From the NCBI GenBank assembly GCA_003209165.1, contig QCSL01000004.1, forward strand, positions 18,206 through 82,205: 64,000 nt of DNA, read 5' to 3'. A model generated the notes under the pieces. It saw only the letters and a list, made by a program, of their open reading frames with translations, ran no database searches and was not told the origin of the DNA. Of this stretch, positions 56,726 to 64,000 are shown one piece after another. This DNA is from Synechococcus sp. AG-670-B23. GTDB lineage: Bacteria; Cyanobacteriota; Cyanobacteriia; PCC-6307; Cyanobiaceae. The translations under genes and the position numbers were made by a program. The stretch's first letter is position 1. Each line of letters opens with the position of its first letter.

Positions 56726-57715
56726 TTAAGCGGCTTCATCGACATCCTGTGAAGTTTTTTCGAGAAAATGGCCCATCGCCCTGAATTTGGAGTAACGCGC
56801 ATCGCGTAGTTGCTGTTCCGAGAGACTCAGCAGGTCGTCAAGATGCCGCTCGATCGCAGCCCGCAAGATCTCTCCGGCTTCTATCGGTGCCCAGTTGTTG
56901 CCACCCGAGGGCTCCTCGAGCACATCATCCACAACACCCAACGCAAGCAGATCGCGACCGGTTATCCGCAAGGCTGCCGCTGCATCCGGAGCTTTTGCTG
57001 CATCACGCCACAGGATGGAGGCACAGGCCTCGGGACTGGCAACTGTGTAAACGCTGTGCTCGAACATCAGCAACCGGTCCGCCACCCCGATCCCTAGGGC
57101 ACCACCGGAACCGCCTTCACCGATCACCGTGGCAATCACCGGAACGCGCAAGCGGAACATTTCACGCAGGTTGACTGCAATCGCTTCGCCCTGGCCCTGC
57201 TCCTCCGCCTCGAGTCCGGCATAGGCGCCGGGCGTATCAATGAAGGTGAGAATCGGCAAGCGGAAGCGATCAGCATGGTCCATCAACCGCATCGCTTTGC
57301 GGTAACCACCCGGGGCAGCCATCCCGAAATTGCGGGCGACGTTTTCTTTGGTATCGCGTCCCTTCTGATGACCGATCAACATCACCGGGCGATTGCCCAC
57401 ACGCCCAACACCACCAATCAAGGCCTGATCGTCGTTGCCGCGACGGTCTCCATGCAGTTCAACCCAGTCGTCACAAAACATCTGGATGAAATCCAGTGTG
57501 CTCGGACGCTGTGGGTGACGAGCGACCTGAATCTTTTGGGCAGGCGTCAGCCCTTGGAAGATTTCCTGACGCCGACGGGCAGCCAGGCTCTCGAGCTGCT
57601 GCAACTGCTGCGAGACATCAACTTCAGAATCCCGGGCCAGCTGGCGGATCTGCTCAATTTGTTGCTCCAGCTCGACGAGCGGTTTTTCGAACTCAAGCAG
57701 GGGGCGACGGGGCAT
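56726..57715 (-). CDS. accA: Acetyl-CoA carboxylase carboxyltransferase subunit alpha
   Basis: A 329-residue subunit that with AccD transfers carboxyl from biotin to acetyl-CoA to make malonyl-CoA. Family blocks are [20 protein letters not shown] at the N-terminus, [40 protein letters not shown] and [20 protein letters not shown]. It starts 14 bp after the aar stop, coupling fatty-acid supply to alkane synthesis genes. Confidence 0.97.
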   Translation of the reverse strand: MPRRPLLEFEKPLVELEQQIEQIRQLARDSEVDVSQQLQQLESLAARRRQEIFQGLTPAQKIQVARHPQRPSTLDFIQMFCDDWVELHGDRRGNDDQALIGGVGRVGNRPVMLIGHQKGRDTKENVARNFGMAAPGGYRKAMRLMDHADRFRLPILTFIDTPGAYAGLEAEEQGQGEAIAVNLREMFRLRVPVIATVIGEGGSGGALGIGVADRLLMFEHSVYTVASPEACASILWRDAAKAPDAAAALRITGRDLLALGVVDDVLEEPSGGNNWAPIEAGEILRAAIERHLDDLLSLSEQQLRDARYSKFRAMGHFLEKTSQDVDEAA

Positions 57716-57728
57716 GGCTCTCCGGAGG

Positions 57729-58769
57729 TCAGGCGGCAGTGGCCTGAAGGTTGGGATGGAGGTTCAGGGTGGTGAACCCATGACGGACCGATGCCGCACC
57801 AATGAAATCCATCTTCTCAAGAGTGATGTTGTTGCGCCCCCAGCTGAAGTTGGTGTGACAGCGCTCGAATTCGAGCAACATCGCTTCTGCAAAGCAAGCA
57901 AACATCTGGCGCTGCGGTCGTTCCATCTCGGCGATGGCCATCATCGACCAGCCGATGTCGCGGCAGAACTCCACGATTCCACCCTTGAGGACGTGGATCC
58001 CGCCGCCAGCAACCTTGGAATTCAAATTTTTTGGATAACCCCCATCAATCATCAAACAAGGCTTTTTCAAGCTGTCTTGATCGATCTCAAGGGTGCGGGG
58101 CATGCTCGCCACCCAGACGACCACATCAGCTTCAGGCAAAGCCTCATCGAGAGTCAGGATCCGTCCACCCCCCAGTTCCTGCTGAAGGTCAAGCAGGGGC
58201 TGCTGCTGACGAGCCACGAGCAGCAGCTCGCCGACACCGGAGCGTGCCTGCAACCAACGACATACGGCGGACCCAATGTCGCCCGTCGCTCCAACAACCG
58301 CCACCTTGGCTTTGCTGAGATCAATACCGAGCGTTGGGGCATTGTTCTCCACCTGGCGGCAGATCACCCAAGCCGTGTGGGTGTTCCCGGTGGTGAACCG
58401 CTCCCAGTCCAAAGTGGTGCTGCGCACCGTCTGGTGCTGCAGCAGGTTGAAATTCTCGAAAATGATCGAGGTAAAACCGCCTAGAGCGGTGATGTTGATG
58501 CCCTTTTTCTGGGCTAGTTCCATAGCGTTGAGCACTTTGCGCCGCGCCGTCTTGAAACGGCTCAGCATTTCGGGCACAAAGCAGGAATCGATGTATGCCC
58601 CTTCGATGGTCGCACCCACCGGACTAGTGACTTCAACGTGCTCCACAAGTTGAGGAGGTGCACTGCACCACACATCAAGATCACCGTCTGCAATGTGATC
58701 GAACCCGAGTTCCATCGCCTTGCGGCGCGCGGCCTCAAAACTCGTTGAATGTCCGATCAGACCAAACAT
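57729..58769 (-). CDS. aar: Long-chain acyl-[acyl carrier protein] reductase (AAR)
   Basis: A 346-residue enzyme that reduces fatty acyl-ACP to the fatty aldehyde, the first step of cyanobacterial alkane synthesis. The N-terminus is [20 protein letters not shown], and the NAD(P)-binding motif is [40 protein letters not shown] and [20 protein letters not shown] are further family blocks. The upstream in-frame extension to 58823 is rejected. ado lies 113 bp upstream on the same strand. Confidence 0.97.
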   Translation of the reverse strand: MFGLIGHSTSFEAARRKAMELGFDHIADGDLDVWCSAPPQLVEHVEVTSPVGATIEGAYIDSCFVPEMLSRFKTARRKVLNAMELAQKKGINITALGGFTSIIFENFNLLQHQTVRSTTLDWERFTTGNTHTAWVICRQVENNAPTLGIDLSKAKVAVVGATGDIGSAVCRWLQARSGVGELLLVARQQQPLLDLQQELGGGRILTLDEALPEADVVVWVASMPRTLEIDQDSLKKPCLMIDGGYPKNLNSKVAGGGIHVLKGGIVEFCRDIGWSMMAIAEMERPQRQMFACFAEAMLLEFERCHTNFSWGRNNITLEKMDFIGAASVRHGFTTLNLHPNLQATAA

Positions 58770-58882
58770 GTCCTGCTGCTTACGTCCCAAAAAACACCTT
58801 GAGAGACCATGCTCCCATGGCACCCGGTATCGACGGCAACGTGCCTGTCGATAAACCGGCGTTAATCAGGTCCGAAACCGGC

Positions 58883-59602
58883 CTAAACGGCCAGTGCTGC
58901 CGCCGCCATACGGGCGATGTCTCTTGAAGTGAAACCGATTTCACCCAAGGCTTCTTGGTAAGCGATCAGAAAATCTTCGATCAGATCTTCCTTTTCCATA
59001 TGCAGGACGGCAGCATCGGAAGCCACGTCTTCCAACATGGAGCGGATCAGAGGGAGGTTGGCCTTGTTGGCCTCGAACAGCTCGTCCTTGCTGGCCTCAA
59101 AGTTGGCCTTTAACCATTCCTGGCCGTAATTCAGGTGGGTGTACTCATCCTTCACCACACCCTCAGTGATTTTGCGGGCGAAAGGATCAGCAACAGGGAT
59201 ATAGATGTGATAAGCAGAAATGGCGAATGCTTCGATCAACAGGGCCTGGATCAGCAGGCAGGTGACCACCTTGCCATCCTTGAGAGCAACTTGGAAGTTG
59301 GCGTGAAGCGGTTCGAAGAACTTCTTGGCGAAGGACAAGTCGGCTTCAACACCCAAGTTGCGTCCGCAGGAGGTGAAGCCCTTCATGTGCTTCATTTCCA
59401 TCCGTGCCAGACGCTTGAGCTCCTCTGCCTGCTCGGGAATCAGCGTGCCAAGGGAAATGTAATTGTCGTGGGCTTCCTGCTCGCCTTCGATCACGATGGC
59501 GTTGATCCGGCTGTAAGCGTCCTTGTATGCAGCGGTTGTGAAATCGGGAAGTGCATCCTGGCCCTCCAGCACGGGTGATTCAGGTGCATTGAGAGTCGTC
59601 AT
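58883..59602 (-). CDS. ado: Aldehyde-deformylating oxygenase (ADO)
   Basis: A 239-residue ferritin-like di-iron protein that converts fatty aldehydes from AAR to alkanes (C15/C17) plus formate. Iron ligands lie in [59 protein letters not shown] and [20 protein letters not shown]. The frame continues to 59830, but the ATG at 59602 ([14 protein letters not shown]) gives the normal length. It probably carries the promoter of the ado-aar-accA cluster. Confidence 0.97.
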   Translation of the reverse strand: MTTLNAPESPVLEGQDALPDFTTAAYKDAYSRINAIVIEGEQEAHDNYISLGTLIPEQAEELKRLARMEMKHMKGFTSCGRNLGVEADLSFAKKFFEPLHANFQVALKDGKVVTCLLIQALLIEAFAISAYHIYIPVADPFARKITEGVVKDEYTHLNYGQEWLKANFEASKDELFEANKANLPLIRSMLEDVASDAAVLHMEKEDLIEDFLIAYQEALGEIGFTSRDIARMAAAALAV

Positions 59603-59705
59603 AGGACGCTGTCCACCACATTCAGTGGGACCGACAATAACCAGTGCCCCAAGAGTTGGTGTTACATGAGTCCAAAGTTCAGGACTTGGACGCGCCGTTA
59701 AGGGG

Positions 59706-60521
59706 CTAGGGGAGAAGACTTTGAGTCGGGGGCCAGTCACTGTCCAACAGGGTCTGAAAACGCTTTTGCCAATGGCGGATGAGCAGCTCTTGCAAGTGAA
59801 GGCCCAGGTCTGCCGAGGCCTGGCGCGCATCCCCGATCACTCCCGTCACGCTGAGATCGTCGGTGAGCCAAGCGCAGGGCGCCGCACCTTCGAGACTCCA
59901 CCCCTCGGGCGGTTCCTGAATCGAGCCTGGCGCGGGAAATCCATCCACAGGGCGGGGCGATCCGACCAGCTCTGGTGCCATCTGCAGCATCAAACTGGTT
60001 TCGGCTAGGCCGGCATGAAGACCATGCAGCAATTCTTCTTCAGGCAGCAGATCAGCCAAACCTTCAACCCCACTCCATAGGAAACAAGGCAGAACGGCCA
60101 GCGATGGGCAGCGAGCCCGCAGCTGTCGGGCCGCCACCTGCAGCAAACCGATCTGGCCGCCATGAGCATTGAACAAAACAAGGCGCTGCACCCCCATCGC
60201 TGCCAACTGCCTGCCCACCTGGTCGACCAGATTCAGAAGCAGCGGAGCCGAAAGACTGAGGGTTCCGGGGAAGTTCTGGTGCTCAGGCGAAAAGCCGATG
60301 GCCTGACAAGGCAATCGCCAAATCGGCAGAGACGGCTCAAGCCCGGATAACACTGAATCGAGGATGCCTTCAGCAAAAACAGCATCAGTTGAAAGAGGCA
60401 GTTGGGGGCCGTGTTGCTCACAGGCTCCAAACGGCCAAATCACCGTGGCACCAGGTTGGCTGGCAGCACGGCTGGCCTCGGGCCACGTGTGCTGATCAAA
60501 TCGCTTGCGGAGCTGGTCCAT
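59706..60521 (-). CDS. Creatininase family amidohydrolase
   Basis: A 271-residue metal-dependent hydrolase. Metal ligands are visible in [20 protein letters not shown] and [20 protein letters not shown], with a further site near [19 protein letters not shown]. Family members act on cyclic amides (creatinine) or on pterin or riboflavin pathway formamides; the substrate is not evident. About 100 bp separates it from ado on the same strand. Divergent from the S1 gene. Confidence 0.9.
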   Translation of the reverse strand: MDQLRKRFDQHTWPEASRAASQPGATVIWPFGACEQHGPQLPLSTDAVFAEGILDSVLSGLEPSLPIWRLPCQAIGFSPEHQNFPGTLSLSAPLLLNLVDQVGRQLAAMGVQRLVLFNAHGGQIGLLQVAARQLRARCPSLAVLPCFLWSGVEGLADLLPEEELLHGLHAGLAETSLMLQMAPELVGSPRPVDGFPAPGSIQEPPEGWSLEGAAPCAWLTDDLSVTGVIGDARQASADLGLHLQELLIRHWQKRFQTLLDSDWPPTQSLLP

Positions 60522-60569
60522 GACGTTGCGCTGGCATAAGAAGTGCTGATCTCAGCCCAGCCTGTCAAA

Positions 60570-61844
60570 ATGAGCGATCGACAAGCCCAATGGTCCATGC
60601 CCGCAGCCGGCAGTCCGCAGCCCAACCGCCCCAAGGCACCGAAGCCGGCAGCGACGAAACCGCTGCAGGTGATGCAGATTAACCGCCGCGAAGAGCAAGA
60701 AAAGCTGGCTCGAGAGGCTGCGGAAGCCCGCGCAGCAGCAGAGGCTGCGGCGGAAAAAGCACGCATCCTTGAAGAACGGGCTGGTCTCGCCACCCCCCCG
60801 CGCCAGGCCCAGCAAGAACCAACCGCGTCACCAGGAACGGGTGACGACGCTCTGTTCGACATGGGCGGCATGGAAGGCATGACCATGGCCGACTTGATGG
60901 GTGCGCCGGATCAGCAACCCAAGAAGGAGCAGCGCAATCAACCGCGCAGCGTGGACGACTTCGATTTCGATGAAGAAGCCTTCCTCGCCGCCTTGGACGA
61001 GAACGCTCCGGTTGGCACAACGGGTGAGGTGATTAAGGGCACGGTGATCGGCATCGAAAGCGATGGCGTGTATGTGGATATCGGCGGCAAAGCCCCTGGT
61101 TACATGCCCAAGAGCGAAGCGGGCCTAGGGGTTGTGACCAACTTCAGAGAGCGCTTCCCCAAGGGCCTCGAAGTTGAAGTTCTGGTGACCCGTGAGCAGA
61201 ACGCTGATGGGATGGTCACGATCAGCTGCCGTGCCCTGGAACTGCGCAAGAGCTGGGACCGGGTGAAAGAGCTAGAGAAACAGGGAAAAGTGGTGCAAGT
61301 CAAAGTCAATGGCTTCAACCGCGGCGGTGTCACCTGCGATCTCGAAGGGCTGCGCGGCTTCATTCCCCGGTCACAACTCCAAAACGGAGAAAATCACCAA
61401 GAGCTCGTGGGAAAGACCCTGGGCGTGGCCTTCATCGAGGTCAATTCAGAGACACGCAAGCTGGTGCTGTCCGAAAAACGGGCTGCTGTTGCTGAACGGT
61501 TCCAGGATCTGGAAGTGGGCCAGTTGGTGGAAGGCCAGGTTGCTGCGGTGAAGCCCTACGGCCTGTTCATCGACCTCGGAGGCATCAGCGGACTGCTGCA
61601 CCAATCCGCCATCACCAATGGCAGCCTGCGTTCGATCCGTGAGGTATTCGATCAAGGCGACCGCGTGTCGGCCCTGATCACGGAACTGGACCCAGGACGC
61701 GGACGCATCGGCCTCAACACAGCACTGCTGGAAGGCCCCCCCGGAGAGCTGCTAATCGAAAAAGACAAAGTGATGGCTGAAGCTGCCGATCGCGCCAACC
61801 GGGCCCAGAACATGCTGAAGCAGCAGGAGCAATCCGCCGGATGA
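60570..61844 (+). CDS. rps1b: Ribosomal protein S1-type RNA-binding protein (S1 homologue B)
   Basis: 424 residues with three S1 (OB-fold) domains. Before them come about 140 residues of basic, alanine-rich coiled coil (REEQEKLAREAAEARAAAEA) and an acidic region (SVDDFDFDEEAFLAALDENA). The S1 domains are TGEVIKGTVIGIESDGVYVD, VVQVKVNGFNRGGVTCDLEG and LVEGQVAAVKPYGLFIDLGG. Compared with canonical S1, fewer domains and the long N-terminal extension mark the cyanobacterial paralogue B. It probably binds mRNA at the ribosome. It overlaps the next gene by 4 bp (ATGA). Confidence 0.88.
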   Translation: MSDRQAQWSMPAAGSPQPNRPKAPKPAATKPLQVMQINRREEQEKLAREAAEARAAAEAAAEKARILEERAGLATPPRQAQQEPTASPGTGDDALFDMGGMEGMTMADLMGAPDQQPKKEQRNQPRSVDDFDFDEEAFLAALDENAPVGTTGEVIKGTVIGIESDGVYVDIGGKAPGYMPKSEAGLGVVTNFRERFPKGLEVEVLVTREQNADGMVTISCRALELRKSWDRVKELEKQGKVVQVKVNGFNRGGVTCDLEGLRGFIPRSQLQNGENHQELVGKTLGVAFIEVNSETRKLVLSEKRAAVAERFQDLEVGQLVEGQVAAVKPYGLFIDLGGISGLLHQSAITNGSLRSIREVFDQGDRVSALITELDPGRGRIGLNTALLEGPPGELLIEKDKVMAEAADRANRAQNMLKQQEQSAG

Positions 61845-62725
61845 GCACTGCTGCCCTGACAGCCACTGAAGATTGGGAACTCGACTTCTACTCCCGACCG
61901 ATTCTTGAGGCCGATGGCCGCAAGCGCTGGGAACTGCTGATCACCTCCACTCCTGCCGCAACTGGCGACGCAAAGCCGTTTCGCTTCGCCAAGGTGTGCC
62001 CCTCCGGCGAAGTGAATTCCCTCTGGCTGAATCAGGCCCTGGCAGAAGCCAAGGAGGAATCCGTCAACGGTGGCTGGGGATCTCCCCTGCGCTTGCGCTG
62101 CTGGCGCAGTTCGATGCGCACAATGGTGCAGCGCGCCGCGACCGAACAAGACCTTGAGGTGATTCCAAGTCGCCGCACCTTCGCCCTTCTCGACTGGCTT
62201 CAACAGCGCGAGAGGGAGGTCTACCCTGAGGAGGAGGGGTTCATGGCCGGCCCATTGGCACCGCCACCGGCCCCCGTTCCAACCCCACCGGTGCCCTTAC
62301 CAGAAGAAGTGCAAGGGGACGCCTGGAGCTGGGCCGCTCTGCCTGCGAGCCTGCTGCTGGAGGCCTCGGAGTGGCCGATGAGTTTCAGCGGGCTGCTGCC
62401 GGTGCCCGATGGCATCGACCCCGAGGCTTCTGTGCCGGGTCTGCGCCTCTTCAGCCAGAACCGCTCTCTCGCCATGGCGGGCTGGTTGGGGGGTCTAGAA
62501 CCGGTGCGAATGATCGTTGAAGACCGCCAGCTGGTGCTTGAGGCTGGTCAAGACGATCGCTGGCTAGTAAGCGACCTTGAGACAGGGGTCGCTGCTGAAA
62601 TCGCCGAAGCTCTGGCGACCTCCCAACAACAGGTGCGCGGCCTCCAATTCATCGCCATCCAGTCCAGCCCCGAAGAACAGACCTTCGGCGGCTTCTGGAT
62701 GCTGCGGGACATCCCAATGGCCTGA
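61841..62725 (+). CDS. Tab2/Atab2-like RNA-binding protein
   Basis: A 294-residue protein of the Tab2/Atab2 family, whose plastid members bind psaB/psaA mRNA 5' leaders and promote photosystem I and II translation. Family blocks are WELDFYSRPILEADGRKRWE, GWGSPLRLRCWRSSMRTMVQ, IPSRRTFALLDWLQQREREV, and the end FWMLRDIPMA. The start overlaps the S1 gene by 4 bp, so the two RNA-binding proteins are translationally coupled, consistent with a shared role in translation of photosynthetic mRNAs (inference). Confidence 0.9.
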   Translation: MSTAALTATEDWELDFYSRPILEADGRKRWELLITSTPAATGDAKPFRFAKVCPSGEVNSLWLNQALAEAKEESVNGGWGSPLRLRCWRSSMRTMVQRAATEQDLEVIPSRRTFALLDWLQQREREVYPEEEGFMAGPLAPPPAPVPTPPVPLPEEVQGDAWSWAALPASLLLEASEWPMSFSGLLPVPDGIDPEASVPGLRLFSQNRSLAMAGWLGGLEPVRMIVEDRQLVLEAGQDDRWLVSDLETGVAAEIAEALATSQQQVRGLQFIAIQSSPEEQTFGGFWMLRDIPMA

Positions 62726-62735
62726 TTGCAGGGCG

Positions 62736-63524
62736 ATGAAAGACGGGCCGTTTGATCGACCAGACAGCCGCTTCAACACGTTGAAGGACTGGACCTGGAT
62801 CGGTTGTTACGGGGGCTATTACCTTCAGAGCGATCTTCTGCATGAGCAGGGTTTCGAGCACGGCTTCTTTACTCGGCTCTGGAACGACCGCGGGCCCGAC
62901 CAATTGGCGGGCTACATCAGCGCAGGGATCAGCGTCCATCGTCCCCAGCAGATCCACAGTGGAAGCGTCCTGAACGCCAGTGACGCCTGTCAGGATCCCT
63001 GGCCTGAGGCTGATGGCTTGGTGAGTGATCGCGGGGGCCAGAGCCTCTGGGTGTGCGGCGCCGACTGCACGCCGGTTCTAATCGCGGATCCAAGCACCGG
63101 GCATGCCGCGGCCTGTCATGCAGGATGGCGCGGGGTTGCAGCTGGAATCCTGACCACGGCCCTGGACCGGCTGGTGGAGCGGGGTTCCCAGCGGGAGGAT
63201 CTGGGCATTGCCCTGGGCCCGGCCGTCAGCGGCCCTTGCTATCAGGTGGGCGACGAGGTGGTGCAGGCCATCACCGCCGCAATCCCCGGCGAGGCTTCCT
63301 TATCCGAGGCCGGGGCCTTGCTGCCGGATGAGCAGGCGGGGCGGCATCTCCTCGACATCCGAGCCGCTGCCCGGTTGCAACTGCAGCAGGCGGGAATCCC
63401 CGGCGAACGGATCGCCCAATGTCCGCTGTGCACCGTCAGTGAACCCGATTTGTTCCATTCCTGGCGACGGGATCAGGTGCAAGCGGTGCAGTGGAGCGTC
63501 ATCGTGGCGCAAGCCACAACCTGA
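62736..63524 (+). CDS. Laccase-domain (YfiH/PgeF-type) polyphenol oxidase family protein
   Basis: A 262-residue protein. The family features are GFEHGFFTRLWNDRGPDQLA, the metal-site cysteine/histidine in VCGADCTPVLIADPSTGHAA and ACHAGWRGVAAGILTTALD, and GPCYQVGDEVVQAITAAIP. The family includes PgeF/YfiH, which repairs peptidoglycan precursors carrying the wrong first amino acid, and purine nucleosidases. It is downstream of the Tab2-like gene by 10 bp. Confidence 0.9.
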   Translation: MKDGPFDRPDSRFNTLKDWTWIGCYGGYYLQSDLLHEQGFEHGFFTRLWNDRGPDQLAGYISAGISVHRPQQIHSGSVLNASDACQDPWPEADGLVSDRGGQSLWVCGADCTPVLIADPSTGHAAACHAGWRGVAAGILTTALDRLVERGSQREDLGIALGPAVSGPCYQVGDEVVQAITAAIPGEASLSEAGALLPDEQAGRHLLDIRAAARLQLQQAGIPGERIAQCPLCTVSEPDLFHSWRRDQVQAVQWSVIVAQATT

Positions 63525-63614
63525 AACTTCTAATCATGGTTTGGTGGAAAAAGCTTCCAACAAGTTCCCAGGTTCCCGCAAATATATTCGTAGTGAACGA
63601 ACCAAATCAGTTCA

Positions 63615-64000
63615 ATGTTCAAACAAACCCTTAGTTTCGGCGTTGTTGTTGCAGCTTCATTGGCTTGTGCTCACTGGCGCCAGCGCCGCTGGCGCTGATG
63701 CAAAACTGTCAGTGATGTCGGAAACCATCAGAGTAGGCGAAGTAAAAGCAGCAAAAGACTCATGGTGTGGCAATCTCGTTTCCATCAGCACTGCACACTC
63801 TGAAGTGTCCTTGCCAAATCAAAGCCGCTGTCCAGCGGCATCATTAATGCTGCCTATGCGTATCAATTTGGACCAGTCGCTTTTAAAACGACTTTGGCCT
63901 ATGAAGACACGACCTTCTGCACAACAAAAGACGGTGCTTTGTCATATTTAATAGGAGACGATCCCAATTACACTGACCCCGGATTTGGGATTGGATCGCC
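63615..64000 (+). pseudogene. Frameshifted secreted protein gene (cut by window edge)
   Basis: The ATG at 63615 gives a signal peptide (MFKQTLSFGVVVAASLACA). The frame then ends at a stop, while the next frame continues LTGASAAGADAKLSVMSETI and RVGEVKAAKDSWCGNLVSIS. From about 63812 a third frame carries on with GIINAAYAYQFGPVAFKTTL, YEDTTFCTTKDGALSYLIGD and DDPNYTDPGFGIGS up to the window edge. The joined product matches a family of small exported proteins from marine Synechococcus that I recognise by pattern only. Two frameshifts are required, so it is probably inactive. Confidence 0.65.

Overview
The window comes from a marine unicellular cyanobacterium of the Synechococcus/Prochlorococcus (alpha-cyanobacterial) lineage. 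The evidence is a complete alpha-carboxysome locus with form IA RuBisCO, both protochlorophyllide reductases (DPOR and LPOR), PsaM, CO2-uptake NDH-1 subunits, the AAR/ADO alkane pathway, and small families typical of marine Synechococcus (DUF1651, DUF4278, DUF4079). The high GC fits a subcluster 5.1-type Synechococcus; I assign no strain. I see no rRNA, tRNA or CRISPR array.

Layout. 1-14.8 kb is housekeeping: an alkyltransferase-like protein cut by the window edge, trmH, an ABC permease, lepA, an SMR pump, mqo, a NifU-type Fe-S carrier, a membrane GT2 glycosyltransferase flanked by a 69-bp direct repeat, DUF4079, a free-standing GAF protein, a class V aminotransferase fold enzyme, murE and yidD. 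rpsD (14826-15434) is the integration site of a 4.4-kb element (15415-19885). The element has 22-bp att repeats, periodic arm-type repeats, a tyrosine integrase with a broken N-terminal half, small membrane proteins, a nonsense-interrupted secreted protein, DUF1651 and DUF4278. The rpsD terminator now lies beyond the right att site. 20.2-25.7 kb holds a second DUF4079 protein, a 762-residue Erv/ALR-like sulfhydryl oxidase with an EF-hand, a ZIP-type transporter and maf; 25.7-29 kb holds cobQ, a ferredoxin and a ClC protein.

28.9-44.0 kb is a CO2-concentrating block. On the minus strand, in transcription order, it runs csoS1, rbcL, rbcS, csoS2, csoSCA, csoS4A, csoS4B, csoS1E, ndhF4, ndhD4, chpX, acRAF, cbbX, with csoS1D just upstream beyond rdgB. 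Together these genes convert CO2 to bicarbonate at NDH-1, dehydrate it inside the shell, fix it with RuBisCO, and assemble and repair RuBisCO. Strong hairpins separate rbcL/rbcS and rbcS/csoS2, and palindromes lie upstream of csoS1.

44.1-51.2 kb is chlorophyll and photosystem I: chlN, chlB, a 1.2-kb stretch with two broken amine-oxidase genes, chlL, por and psaM. 51.3-63.5 kb carries the NDH assembly factor CRR6, a TauE/SafE exporter, a lipoate-ligase family protein, an M50 protease, trpF, and a minus-strand cluster ado-aar-accA-SDR-folE. It continues with a creatininase family protein, an S1-type ribosomal protein, a Tab2-like RNA-binding protein and a laccase-domain protein. The window ends in a frameshifted secreted-protein pseudogene.

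The most unusual items are the rpsD-integrated element with its helically phased repeats, the EF-hand/Erv fusion, CsoS2-like motifs in CsoSCA and CsoS1D, the RNA hairpins inside the rbc-cso operon, and the facing pseudogenes splitting the DPOR genes.
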